Shown here: positions 21,827 to 29,562 of the stretch, one piece after another
Position numbering within the stretch: the stretch's first letter is position 1
How the letters are laid out: each line of letters begins with the position of its first letter
Assembly (NCBI GenBank): GCA_964629245.1
Contig: CAZVPZ010000007.1
Location: 1-37,952 of the forward strand
Length of the DNA: 37,952 nucleotides
From: CAZVPZ01 sp964629245
GTDB lineage: Archaea; Nanohalarchaeota; Nanosalinia; Nanosalinales; Nanosalinaceae
Direction: 5' to 3'
Translations under genes and position numbers: made by a program
The notes under the pieces: model-generated
The model's input: the letters and a program-made list of their open reading frames with translations, nothing else
The model's database searches: none
What the model was told of the DNA's origin: nothing

Positions 21827-22210
21827 TCATCCGAGTAGCCGCCTCAGACCCGGCAGTATCTGCTGGAGGTTCGGCGCCAGCTCCGCCTCTTCTAGCCTGG
21901 AAGAGTCGAACCACTCCAGCTCCGAGAACTTTTCCTCCTGGATTTCTGGTTCGTTATTGACTACTTCCGCGAGGTAGCCGTGCCATAGGTAGAGGTCGCC
22001 ACCATGCATGAACTCTCCGGAGAAGAACGGCTTTTCAAGTTCGACCGTGACTCCTATCTCTTCTTCCGCCTCCCTGACCGCCGTTTCGGTAGGAAACTCA
22101 CCTTCCTCGACCTTCCCGCCGGGAACCTCCCAGTGTTCCTCGTCTCCACGGTAGAGCAGGAGTATTTTCCCGTCCTCGATTATCACACAGCCTGCGAGCT
22201 GGGTCGGCAT
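21827..22210 (-). CDS. Nudix hydrolase (MutT-like)
   Basis: A 127-aa single-domain protein. The Nudix box is intact: GGKVEEGEFPTETAVREAEEEIGV (about 31-54; G-x5-E-x7-R-E-x2-E-E-x-G-U), coordinating Mg2+ for pyrophosphate hydrolysis. Upstream, VIIEDGKILLLYR is the usual second strand. The length fits nucleotide-sanitising or (di)nucleotide-polyphosphate-cleaving members; the exact substrate is not visible. Confidence 0.93.
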   Translation of the reverse strand: MPTQLAGCVIIEDGKILLLYRGDEEHWEVPGGKVEEGEFPTETAVREAEEEIGVTVELEKPFFSGEFMHGGDLYLWHGYLAEVVNNEPEIQEEKFSELEWFDSSRLEEAELAPNLQQILPGLRRLLG

Positions 22211-22250
22211 AGAGATAAAGAGAGACGCGTTCTCTTTATCCCTTTCGATT

Positions 22251-23048
22251 CTAGAGGAAGTAGAAAAGCGGCGCCATTATCGCCAGGCCCGCGACTATAC
22301 CCACGACAAACACCTTCCTCCAGTCCTTGAGGCTTTCTCCCTGCTCCCGGGCCTCAGACACGAACTCGGTGATGACAAGGTATATCATGGCTCCCGCCGC
22401 GAAACCGAAGCCGACGGGCATGAACGCCTGAGCCTGCCTCACGAATACGAATGCGATGACCGCTCCGATGGGCTGCGGAACGCTCGAGAAGATTGTCGCG
22501 GCGAGCATCCTCCACTTGTTCATCCCCATGTTCCGGAAGGGGATGGATATGGCGATTCCTTCCGGGATGTTGTGGATGGATATCGCTACAGTCATCAGTA
22601 TGGCGAGCGGCGGGACGAGGAAGCCGAGGATGGGTACCCCGCCCTCGAACCCGAGTTCGGCGAACGCCACGCCTATCGAGACGCCCTCGGGAAAGCTGTG
22701 GACGGTCAGTACGCCTAGGATCAGCACCATCTTCTTGAAGTCGGCCTCCTCAAAGGTACCCGGGTCTATTTCGTAGTCCGCGAGGAACCGGGATGCTCCC
22801 TCCACCAGCGCAACTCCTATGAAGACGCCAACTGCCACATCCAGGGCTGAACCTGATGCAAGGCCCTCCGGTATCAAGCCGAATATCGATGCGAAGAACA
22901 TTATGCCAAATGCCAGACCCCAGAGTGCTACCATCCAGCGGTCACTGAAGTCCTGCTTGAAGAAAAAGGGGAGCGCTCCTATCCCAGTGGCGAGGTCTGT
23001 CAGTATACCGGCGATGAGAACGAACACCAAGTTTTCCAGCAACGCCAT
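22251..23048 (-). CDS. ZIP family divalent metal transporter
   Basis: A 265-aa protein with eight predicted helices. The two metal-site motifs are present: TVHSFPEGVSIGVAF (helix 4, H-S-x-P-E-G) and SIHNIPEGIAISIPF (helix 5, H-N-I-P-E-G). A variable loop follows helix 3 (YEIDPGTFEEADFKK). Members move Zn2+, Fe2+ or Mn2+ into the cytoplasm. The loop lacks the His-rich segment common in eukaryotic ZIPs, as expected of the prokaryotic ZupT/GufA type. Confidence 0.92.
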   Translation of the reverse strand: MALLENLVFVLIAGILTDLATGIGALPFFFKQDFSDRWMVALWGLAFGIMFFASIFGLIPEGLASGSALDVAVGVFIGVALVEGASRFLADYEIDPGTFEEADFKKMVLILGVLTVHSFPEGVSIGVAFAELGFEGGVPILGFLVPPLAILMTVAISIHNIPEGIAISIPFRNMGMNKWRMLAATIFSSVPQPIGAVIAFVFVRQAQAFMPVGFGFAAGAMIYLVITEFVSEAREQGESLKDWRKVFVVGIVAGLAIMAPLFYFL

Positions 23049-23113
23049 ACCAAGCTTTAGAGCCGCGACATCTTATATTACTCACGGTAAAAAGGTTTAG
23101 GCCTGCCTAAAAC

Positions 23114-23518
23114 TCAGTCGAGGGATCTGGAAATCGCCCGGGAGATTTCCTCGCCGTTCTCCAGCTTGGATCGGTTGTAGTCTAGCTCTATCTCGTCGCC
23201 AGTGTAGCGCGGCGTGACGTGGAAGTGCATGTGAAAGACCTCCTGTCCCGCGAGTTCGCCGTTGTTCTGGTCGATGTTTATGCCACCCGGTTCGAACGCC
23301 TCTTTCAGCGCGTTCGCCACCTTGACAATAGCGTCCCACATGTAGTCCATCTCTTCAGCGCCGTGGATATTGTCGACGTGCTGCTTGGGAACGACGAGTG
23401 TGTGACCCTTCGAGACCGGGTTTGCATCGAGGAAGGCTACCACGTTATCGTCCTCATAGACCATGTTCGCGGGTATCTCACCCTGTACTATTTTGCAGAA
23501 GATACAGTCGTCTGGCAT
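23114..23518 (-). CDS. HIT family nucleotide-binding protein
   Basis: A 134-aa Hint/Fhit-branch protein. It begins DDCIFCKIVQGEIPANMVYED, the usual zinc-side start (C-x-x-C), has HTLVVPKQHVDNI, and the triad motif VFHMHFHVTPRY (H-x-H-x-H) near 97-108. Enzymes of this type hydrolyse nucleotidyl phosphoramidates or adenylylated compounds. The gene is divergent from the coiled-coil protein. Confidence 0.95.
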   Translation of the reverse strand: MPDDCIFCKIVQGEIPANMVYEDDNVVAFLDANPVSKGHTLVVPKQHVDNIHGAEEMDYMWDAIVKVANALKEAFEPGGINIDQNNGELAGQEVFHMHFHVTPRYTGDEIELDYNRSKLENGEEISRAISRSLD

Positions 23519-23595
23519 GGGAACGATATGGTGTTAAAGGCTGAAATATCCACCGCTGGACTCAGCTTTTTATTCAAGAACCCGAAGTCATACCT

Positions 23596-24783
23596 GTGGA
23601 GATGCTCCGAATTCTCACCGACCTCATAGTAGGGAATACAGAGGGAGATACTGCAGAGGAGGAGACCATCCAGCGCATAAACCAGTCGCTGGAGAAGTCG
23701 CTCCAGAAGAACCGTGGTGAGTGGGAGGACGCCTATGAAAGCTACAAGCAGGAGGAAAGAGAGCATTTTCTGAACACAGTAGAGGGAATACAGAGGGACG
23801 TAATCCAGGATATCATCGGCGAGATAAAACGGATAAACGAGGAGGAACGCGAAAAAGCGCTCCGCGGGCTCGACGACCGGCTCGCGGAGTTCCGGCAGCA
23901 GATATCTACCAAGGCGGACCGGGAGGACGTAGAAGAGGTTGAGGAACGCGTGACGGAAGTCGAGACACGTGTCGACACCACCAGCCGGGAGATAGGGAAC
24001 CTGAAGGATGAGATAAAGAATATCCGGAACGCGAGCGAGAACAGGCGTCAGGCCATCCAGAGGCTGGAGGAGTTCGAGGAAGAGTTGGAGGAGCAGATGG
24101 AGGAACAGAGAGCCCAGCTTGAAAGGAAGATTGCAAACAAGATAGGGGTGGAAAAGATAGAGGAGATGAGGAACGAGTTCGACTCCCGCCTGAACAGACT
24201 GGAAACCAACTCGGCGGACAATGAGCGGCTGAAGAACCTCGAAGGCGAACTCGACGAGATAAGCCGCCACGTCGGTGAACTCCACTCACGGACCGAGACA
24301 CACGAGGAACGGACGAGGAAGGCGGAACGCGCCAGAGAGGAACTTGAAGAGATAAGAGAGAAGGTGGATCAGGAGCCTGGAGAAGACCACAGGCTTGAAA
24401 AGAAAATCGACAGGTTGATGGACAGGATAGACGAACTTGAACGGGAGCACTCCAAGACACAGCAGACAGTGGAGCGGATGAAAGACAACGCGGACCGGCG
24501 CAACGAGGTCCGGATGGATTCGGGCAGGAATATCCCACAGCCCGAGACCGCGAATTCAGATTCGCTTACACCCTCCCAGATAGACAGGTCACGGATAGGA
24601 GAGGAGCTCACGGTCACTGGACAGCTGAACTTCCACAAGCAGTTCACCGACAGCTACCTCTACACCCTCAGCGACGAGGGCGCCCACTTACTGGTCTACA
24701 GTGATGGCGAACTGTCTGAGGGAAGCAGGGCATTGACAGGACGGATAAAAAAGATGGAAGACCGGCTCTACCTCCGGGTCTGA
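23596..24783 (+). CDS. Long coiled-coil protein with C-terminal OB-like domain
   Basis: A 395-aa acidic protein. Residues about 20-310 are almost continuous heptad-rich helix (Glu, Arg, Lys, Leu), with no glycine-rich breaks. After a polar linker, the last 65 residues (RIGEELTVTGQLNFHKQFTDSYLYTL, then LLVYSDGELSEGSRALTGRIKKM) look like a small OB-fold: T-V-T-G-x-L opening strand and L-T-G-x-I closing strand. It has no signal peptide or membrane helix. The start is GTG 23596 or ATG 23602; a TATA-like TTTTTATTC near 23565-23573 favours a leaderless start there. I do not recognise the family. A structural or nucleic-acid-associated role is possible but not shown. Confidence 0.75.
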   Translation: MEMLRILTDLIVGNTEGDTAEEETIQRINQSLEKSLQKNRGEWEDAYESYKQEEREHFLNTVEGIQRDVIQDIIGEIKRINEEEREKALRGLDDRLAEFRQQISTKADREDVEEVEERVTEVETRVDTTSREIGNLKDEIKNIRNASENRRQAIQRLEEFEEELEEQMEEQRAQLERKIANKIGVEKIEEMRNEFDSRLNRLETNSADNERLKNLEGELDEISRHVGELHSRTETHEERTRKAERAREELEEIREKVDQEPGEDHRLEKKIDRLMDRIDELEREHSKTQQTVERMKDNADRRNEVRMDSGRNIPQPETANSDSLTPSQIDRSRIGEELTVTGQLNFHKQFTDSYLYTLSDEGAHLLVYSDGELSEGSRALTGRIKKMEDRLYLRV

Positions 24784-24831
24784 GACCAGCGTAGCCTTAA
24801 AAGTGTTAACCGACTGACTTTTTCTACTCAT

Positions 24832-24906
24832 GCGGCTGTGGTGTAGTCCGGCCAATCATCTCGGCCTTTCGAGCCGATGACCCGGGTTCAAATCCCGGCA
24901 GCCGCA
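24832..24906 (+). tRNA. tRNA-Glu(TTC)
   Basis: Acceptor arms GCGGCTG (24832-24838) and CAGCCGC (24899-24905) pair, A73 at 24906. The anticodon arm is TCGGC-CTTTCGA-GCCGA with TTC at 24868-24870; the T arm is CCGGG-TTCAAAT-CCCGG. A TATA-like CTTAAAAG lies about 30 nt upstream (24796-24803). No intron and none of the hairpins seen at other tRNAs. Confidence 0.94.
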
Positions 24907-24966
24907 CTTTCCTGTTGGTTCTGAGGAATGGGCAAGATTTAACGAGGACTACAGCAAATAGTTCCT

Positions 24967-25821
24967 ATGGGCTTATCCAAGTCCGGTTCAGGCAATATCA
25001 CGGTGGCCGCGGTGCTAGCAGCAGTGTTTATATTAGCGTTGACAGGACCTGGATCGGCCCAGACATACCAGACAGGTCCGGCCTTCGAAAGGACTTTCTC
25101 GCCGGTAACGCCAGAGAACCGGGCCCATCTAAAGATGCTGAGGCCGATGAAAACTGGGCTCTGGAGCATGAATATCTCTGTCAGGAAACCCCTGAGAAAC
25201 GTCAGTGTATCTATATCGCCTTTACCCAACTCCTCAACCTCGGTTCCCGCCCCGGAAGACATGGTCTACCGCTACCTCAACGTATCCTCGGGGAAACTGG
25301 ACTCCTCGACTTTATCCCGGATCGACCTTGTTGTGCCTGTAAACAGGAGCTGGATACGGGGCGTCAATGAGAGTTCAATACGCCTGAACATCCTGGAGGA
25401 TAGTGGGTGGAAGACCCTCGAAACACGGAGATACCGGGAAGAAGAGAGAACGGTGCTCTACACCGCCAGTACCTCCTCGATCTCCTACTTCGCCGTAACT
25501 GCTGAGAGTAGGCCAGCAACTGGGATCCCGGTCCCGGTTACTGTGCTGGCCGGACTGGCGACGGTAGTCCTAGTTTTCGTCGCATACCTGCTCTACAGCA
25601 GGACGGGCGGCACCAGTAGTGAAACCCGGGAGGTAGAGCAGAGGCTTGGAAGCCTGATGCAGGAGATAGAAAAAGATCTCAGGGAGCGGCCGGTCCACAG
25701 CCAGGAGTCGCTGAACAGCCAGGTTGAGAGAGCCTCAGAACTTATCGAAGCCGAAGAGTACGAACAGGCGGGGCAGATACTCGAACAGGTGAAGAACTCC
25801 ATCGAAAAAGACGATTACTGA
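24967..25821 (+). CDS. Surface protein with PGF-pre-PGF-like domain, membrane anchor and cytoplasmic tail
   Basis: A 284-aa protein. An N-terminal signal peptide (about 11-31, VAAVLAAVFILALTGPGSAQ with the cleavage-like A-Q) is followed by an extracellular beta region with several N-x-S/T sequons. The segment VVPVNRSWIRGVNESSIRLN, then GWKTLETRRY, then TASTSSISYFAVTA follows the pattern of the archaeal PGF-pre-PGF domain. A single helix (about 187-212) is followed by a charged cytoplasmic helix region with EQRLGSLMQEIEKDL and an E-rich TPR-like end. No PGF-CTERM sorting tail is present; the anchor is the internal helix. It sits 60 bp after tRNA-Glu. Confidence 0.7.
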   Translation: MGLSKSGSGNITVAAVLAAVFILALTGPGSAQTYQTGPAFERTFSPVTPENRAHLKMLRPMKTGLWSMNISVRKPLRNVSVSISPLPNSSTSVPAPEDMVYRYLNVSSGKLDSSTLSRIDLVVPVNRSWIRGVNESSIRLNILEDSGWKTLETRRYREEERTVLYTASTSSISYFAVTAESRPATGIPVPVTVLAGLATVVLVFVAYLLYSRTGGTSSETREVEQRLGSLMQEIEKDLRERPVHSQESLNSQVERASELIEAEEYEQAGQILEQVKNSIEKDDY

Positions 25822-26126
25822 TACAGCTGCTGGTAGGCGCTCCACCTGTATCTCAGGGTCTTGAAGCAGTCTTCGGCCACTTCTTCCTCCGCAACATAAA
25901 GCCGTCTCCAGCCCTCTGAAGTCCTTATCTGAATGTAAGGATTCCTAGCCTCAGGCTGGACACCCACCTCCTCTATCTCAGAGAAATGTGCCTTATCGAT
26001 AAGCTCACCGGAGCTGTTCTGCTCCTCTATCTCCTTCCACTCGTCAGACTCCGAACGGTGCCTTTCGATAAAAGACTCCGTAACAGTTATTTTGCCGAGT
26101 TCTGAGTCGAACTCGTCCGTCTCCAT
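25815..26126 (-). CDS. Hypothetical acidic 103-aa protein
   Basis: I do not recognise this protein. It has no membrane segment. An acidic, Ser/Glu-rich N-terminal half is followed by a beta-rich segment, EARNPYIQIRTSEGWRRLYVAEEEVAEDCFKTLRY, whose strand-strand-helix ending resembles a PH-like fold. It overlaps the convergent surface-protein gene by 7 bp. A minus-strand TATA-like TTCATTAACG near 26146-26155 sits about 25 nt upstream of the ATG, consistent with a leaderless message. Confidence 0.65.
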   Translation of the reverse strand: METDEFDSELGKITVTESFIERHRSESDEWKEIEEQNSSGELIDKAHFSEIEEVGVQPEARNPYIQIRTSEGWRRLYVAEEEVAEDCFKTLRYRWSAYQQLYQ

Positions 26127-26176
26127 GGTTAAAATTAGGGGCGCGCGTTAATGAATCATTCGACGGCGGAAAGACG

Positions 26177-26878
26177 TTAATCCGGGCTGTATCTCCCTTG
26201 CTGCCTCCTGAAAGGCGCCTCATCCATTTCCTCGTGGACATGGGCTACCAGTCCCGGAGCCCTAGCAATTATGAAGAGACCCTTGCCCAGCCGGTGGTCC
26301 CAGCCAAGGTCTGTCATCACCGCGGCTATCGCCCCGTCTACATTGAGGACCAGACGTATTTTTTCCTCCGCGAACTCGGACTGTACCTTCTTCATCTTCT
26401 CCACACCGTCACCAGACAAGCTCAGTTCCTCAGCTTTACCGAAAATCTTCGCGGCGCGGGGATCTTCTTCCTCGTAGACCTTGTGACCAAGTCCCGGTAT
26501 CTTCTTTCCACCTTCAAGGTATCCTTCAACTATCTCTTCCGCGGTCTCCTCCCCCTGAAGCATCCTCATACAGCTCTCTATAGCCCCACCGTGGCTGTCG
26601 CCGAGCGCCAGGATTCCGGCGGCGACACCAGCGTTCATGGGGTTCCCGCCGCTCTGCACCGTCCTCGCCGCAACGGTACTCGGATTTCCGACGCCGTGGT
26701 CGATGGAGGAACTAAGCACAGTATTGAATAGGTCCGACTCGGCTTCGGAAGGTTCCTCCCCTCTCAGTACAAGCCAGATAGCGTCAGCGAAATCCATATC
26801 CATGACTTCTTCCAGCGGGACTCCTCGGACAACAGCGTCTTTCCCGCTCGATGAAATCGAAGTCTCCCATTCTGTCAC
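26177..26878 (-). CDS. Citryl-CoA lyase (citrate-synthase-like module of ATP-citrate lyase)
   Basis: A 233-aa, half-size citrate synthase homologue. Catalytic elements follow the C-terminal module of ATP-citrate lyase: SSIDHGVGNPST (His 61), LALGDSHGGAIES (93-102), IPGLGHKVYEEEDPR (His 132) and LVLNVDGAIAAV (Asp 181). The N-terminal half of a full citrate synthase is missing, as in citryl-CoA lyase (Ccl) of Hydrogenobacter-type bacteria. It would split citryl-CoA into acetyl-CoA and oxaloacetate, or run in reverse. It is the last gene of a four-gene overlapping operon (ATGA overlap, 26875-26878) with the two subunits that would make citryl-CoA. A stand-alone minimal citrate synthase is the alternative. 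Confidence 0.88.
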   Translation of the reverse strand: MTEWETSISSSGKDAVVRGVPLEEVMDMDFADAIWLVLRGEEPSEAESDLFNTVLSSSIDHGVGNPSTVAARTVQSGGNPMNAGVAAGILALGDSHGGAIESCMRMLQGEETAEEIVEGYLEGGKKIPGLGHKVYEEEDPRAAKIFGKAEELSLSGDGVEKMKKVQSEFAEEKIRLVLNVDGAIAAVMTDLGWDHRLGKGLFIIARAPGLVAHVHEEMDEAPFRRQQGRYSPD

Positions 26879-27762
26879 AGTATCTCCTCCAGTTTTTCTC
26901 CTATTTCGTGGTGGACCTCCACCACGTGTGCTCCTGCGTCCTGAAGTGCTTTAACCTTTCCGGAAGGTGTCCCCCTTTCACCCCTTATGATGGCGCCTGC
27001 GTGGCCGTACTTCTTCTCAGGCATCCTCTCCGTGAACTTCCCTGCTATAAAGGCCACCACCGGCTTGTCAAAACCACTCTCTATGAACTCCGCGGCCTTC
27101 TCCTCGTAGGTTCCCCCCAGCTCGCCGAATAGCACAACCGCCTCAGTCTGATCATCATCGCTGAAGAGCTGGAGAGCGTCCTCAAAAGTCGTTCCGGCGA
27201 TAACGTCGCCACCGAGACCAGCAGCGGTTGAGACGCCATAGCCTGCCTGTCTCACGACCCAGGCTGTCTCGGTAGTCATGCCACCGCTCTTCGATACTAT
27301 CCCTACCTTTCCCTTCCGGTAGACTTTTTCGGGTTCGCTACCTCCTATAGGACCGAGCTTGGCTTTGCCAGGGGAAATTATACCTACTGAAGCGGGACCC
27401 ACCACCCGCGCGCCCTCCTCATCGGCCTTCTTCTTTATCTTCCACGCGTCCTTTACCGGGATACGCTCCGTTATTATGTTAAGTAGAGGTATACCGTTTT
27501 CAAGAGCCTCGAAAGCGGCGTCCCTCGCAGCGAATGCAGGGACATACACGAGAGAGGCATTAATCCCTGGGTGCTGATGGAGGGCCTCCTCCACCGTGTC
27601 ATAGACGGGAATACCATCCATTTCGCGGTCTCCCTTGCCAGGGGTTACGCCCGCAGCGACATCCGTCCCGTAGTCCACCATCTCCGGCACTTTCTCGCTG
27701 GCCTCTCTGCCGGTTATCCCCTGAACAAGCACCTTGGTATCTTCGTCAACCAGTATACTCAT
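26875..27762 (-). CDS. Citryl-CoA synthetase small subunit (CoA-binding/phospho-His; SucD-like)
   Basis: A 295-aa CoA-ligase alpha-type protein. It has a Rossmann CoA-binding domain (VQGITGREASEKVPEM, GVTPGKG) and a phosphohistidine domain with GHAGA at 253-257 (His 254). Between them, residues 122-140 read GPASVGIISPGKAKLGPIG and 157-162 SKSGGM. These match ATP-citrate lyase (G-P-A-T-V-G, S-R-S-G-G-M) and differ from succinyl-CoA synthetase (G-P-N-x-P-G, S-R-S-G-T-L). With the ATP-grasp subunit it would form citryl-CoA from citrate, ATP and CoA. It overlaps the HAD gene upstream and the lyase downstream by 4 bp each. Succinyl-CoA synthetase remains a less likely alternative. Confidence 0.88.
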   Translation of the reverse strand: MSILVDEDTKVLVQGITGREASEKVPEMVDYGTDVAAGVTPGKGDREMDGIPVYDTVEEALHQHPGINASLVYVPAFAARDAAFEALENGIPLLNIITERIPVKDAWKIKKKADEEGARVVGPASVGIISPGKAKLGPIGGSEPEKVYRKGKVGIVSKSGGMTTETAWVVRQAGYGVSTAAGLGGDVIAGTTFEDALQLFSDDDQTEAVVLFGELGGTYEEKAAEFIESGFDKPVVAFIAGKFTERMPEKKYGHAGAIIRGERGTPSGKVKALQDAGAHVVEVHHEIGEKLEEIL

Positions 27763-28388
27763 CCGGAAACAGCCTCCCTCACATTTTCAAAGTCCAGTCT
27801 CTCAATCGATTTTCCGGTATAGTTCGATCCGAACAGGTCGTGCTCCTTCACCCATATGAACTCCATCCCCGCCTTCTCGCATCCTGCATCGACCTCCGCA
27901 TTATTCCCGAAGTAGGCGAATCCCTCTCCCTCCTCTCCCCGGCACTCGAGGAAGGCCTGGAAAATTTCCTTCGAAGGCTTGAAAGCCCCTGCTTTTTCGG
28001 ACACAACTATACACTCCAGCTTGAGATCCCTTTTCTTCTTCAGCCGCTCCCAGAGTTCGAGGTGTTCGATGGAGTTATCGCTTATCAGGCCTGGAACTCC
28101 TAGCTCCTGACTGCATCTCCTGAAAAGCTGGAACTTTCCTGTCTCCTCCAGGTAGGATTCAAAACGCTGCTCATAACTTCTCTTTATCTCCTCCGCGTCT
28201 CCTGGAAGACCGTACTCATCCAGGAACTCCTTTATCTCGCCGGGCTTGAAGATGTTGTATTCATAGATCGTGAAATGTGGCACTTCTTCTACACCTCTCT
28301 CCGCGAGGTGGTCCTTCACCGCCTGGTTTATCATGGCTCTTGAAGGCAGGAGGGTGTCACCGACATCGAATACAGGCGTCCTAACCAC
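27759..28388 (-). CDS. HAD superfamily hydrolase inside the ATP-citrate lyase operon
   Basis: A 209-aa haloacid-dehalogenase-type phosphatase. Motif I is VFDVGDTLL (nucleophile Asp 8; D-x-G-D-T variant common in this superfamily), motif II ISDNS near 102-106, motif III Lys in KAGAFKPSKEIF, and motif IV YFGNNAEVDAGCEKAGM. An alpha-helical cap lies between motifs I and II. It overlaps both neighbours (8 bp and 4 bp), so it is made with them. It might remove a by-product or regulate the pathway by dephosphorylating a metabolite; this is inference from position. Confidence 0.9.
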   Translation of the reverse strand: MVRTPVFDVGDTLLPSRAMINQAVKDHLAERGVEEVPHFTIYEYNIFKPGEIKEFLDEYGLPGDAEEIKRSYEQRFESYLEETGKFQLFRRCSQELGVPGLISDNSIEHLELWERLKKKRDLKLECIVVSEKAGAFKPSKEIFQAFLECRGEEGEGFAYFGNNAEVDAGCEKAGMEFIWVKEHDLFGSNYTGKSIERLDFENVREAVSG

Positions 28389-29511
28389 TTTGATCAGCCT
28401 CGATCATGTCCACTAGGGTTTTGGCCGTGGCCGTCATGGGCGTGTCGTTCCTGAAAAGTTTCATGTCGAGGTCCAGCTTTTCGCGTGTCTCCCGGAGCAG
28501 TTCGAATGCCCTGTCCGCATTCGGGCCATCCCTTCTCACAACGATAGGATAATCGGGCTCTTCCTCTTCCAGGGCCCGGCAGAAGCCCTTCATGGTCCGG
28601 TAGATATCCGTGTTGTTCGCCGTTCCTCCGACATGCCAGAGACCTCTGAGGCCGGGTTTAGAAAGGATCACCTTGCTCAACCTGTAAACCTTCTCCGTTG
28701 GCGGGTTGCCCCCGTACTCGGTGTAGTTCGCGGGGTCGCCGCCGTAGGCTATAAGGGCATCCATGTTGGTGAGGGATGCTCCACCACCCGCGAGCATCAT
28801 ACCTATATCTCCATCCAGTTCGGTATACTTGCCGGCTATACCGCGGTGGTCGTCTTCGTCTATCTTTTCTGCCTCCAGCTCTCTCTTGGTCTTCTGTCTC
28901 CCGAACTCAGAGCGCTCCTCGTATTCCCAGCTGTGGCGGTAGGACGCATCGTCTTCGAGGTCGGTCATCGCATCTAGGACGATGTAACCGTCCTCCACCC
29001 TCACCAGTGGGTTGACTTCGACCATCCGCGCATCCTCCTCCAGGAAGCAACTGGCAATCCTGTACAGGTTCAGCGCCAGCTTCACGAGCTGGTCACTTGG
29101 AACGCCGTTACGCTTCAGGAATTGCCTTATCCTCCACTGTGAAAGGTCTTCCAGCCCCAGCTTCTCCACATTGCTGTCCTCCACACCTTTCCCGCCTTCA
29201 TTCGAGAAGAGCAGGACTGGCTCACGGGAGTCGGTGTCGTAAAGGCACGCGACGTAGAACTCATCTTCGAAGTCTACCCGGCTCTCTATCAGGACCTCCT
29301 CTACATCGTGGCCGTTCACCTCGGAACCCTGCATCTCCTCTGCTATCTCCTCGGCCTCTTCACGTGAGGAGGCGAACTCCACCCCGCCGTGCTCCTTCCG
29401 GTTCTTCGCCAGCACCTGGGCTTTTACGACGTATCGTTCTCCCTCCTCACCCGGCACCTCAAGTCTGTATCCCGACAGCAACTCCTTGGCCTCGTGTTCG
29501 AAAAGCTTCAC
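28381..29511 (-). CDS. Citryl-CoA synthetase large subunit (ATP-grasp; ATP-citrate lyase N-terminal module)
   Basis: A 376-aa ATP-grasp protein. It begins KLFEHEAKELL as in SucC and the ATP-citrate lyase N terminus, with the ATP-site segment MVEVNPLV (163-170). The ligase half carries MMLAGGGASLTNMDAL (238-253), NYTEYGGNPP (262-271), HVGGTANNTDIYRTMKGFCR, VVRRDGPN (324-331) and NDTPMTATA (355-363). These align segment by segment with ATP-citrate lyase (V-A-G-G-G-A-S, N-Y-G-E-Y-S-G-x-P, F-V-R-R-G-G-P-N, T-x-M-T-A-I). Succinyl-CoA synthetase has G-x-G-L-A-M and a different tail. First gene of the operon, leaderless from a TATA at 29533-29540. Confidence 0.9.
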   Translation of the reverse strand: MKLFEHEAKELLSGYRLEVPGEEGERYVVKAQVLAKNRKEHGGVEFASSREEAEEIAEEMQGSEVNGHDVEEVLIESRVDFEDEFYVACLYDTDSREPVLLFSNEGGKGVEDSNVEKLGLEDLSQWRIRQFLKRNGVPSDQLVKLALNLYRIASCFLEEDARMVEVNPLVRVEDGYIVLDAMTDLEDDASYRHSWEYEERSEFGRQKTKRELEAEKIDEDDHRGIAGKYTELDGDIGMMLAGGGASLTNMDALIAYGGDPANYTEYGGNPPTEKVYRLSKVILSKPGLRGLWHVGGTANNTDIYRTMKGFCRALEEEEPDYPIVVRRDGPNADRAFELLRETREKLDLDMKLFRNDTPMTATAKTLVDMIEADQSG

Positions 29512-29532
29512 AGTCAGATTTTGCCTCTTACA

Positions 29533-29540
29533 GCTTTAAG
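29533..29540. promoter_or_regulatory. Single central TATA serving citrate operon and cobalamin adenosyltransferase
   Basis: The 51-bp gap (29512-29562) has one strong A/T element, GCTTTAAG with following TC, centred near 29537. It reads as TATA on both strands and lies 25-26 nt from each ATG, so both messages would be leaderless. No Shine-Dalgarno is seen on either side. Confidence 0.55.
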
Positions 29541-29562
29541 TCTTGAATCCCAATCACATCAC

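Noticed and set aside
23488..24285. 265-aa minus-strand ORF rich in Leu, antisense to the coiled-coil protein
   Set aside because: It is the mirror of Glu/Lys-rich codons of the plus-strand gene and has no sensible topology.
26198..26731. 177-aa ORF antisense to citryl-CoA lyase
   Set aside because: The minus frame has all catalytic motifs of the lyase; the plus frame has none.
26875..29511. Plain succinyl-CoA synthetase (SucC/SucD)
   Set aside because: Positions that distinguish the families (GGGAS, NYTEYGGNP, VRRDGPN, GPASVG, SKSGGM) follow ATP-citrate lyase, and a citryl-CoA lyase is in the same operon.
29389..29562. Upstream extension of the cobalamin adenosyltransferase frame
   Set aside because: It lies over the citrate operon and the shared promoter, and the family N terminus begins at ATG 29563.
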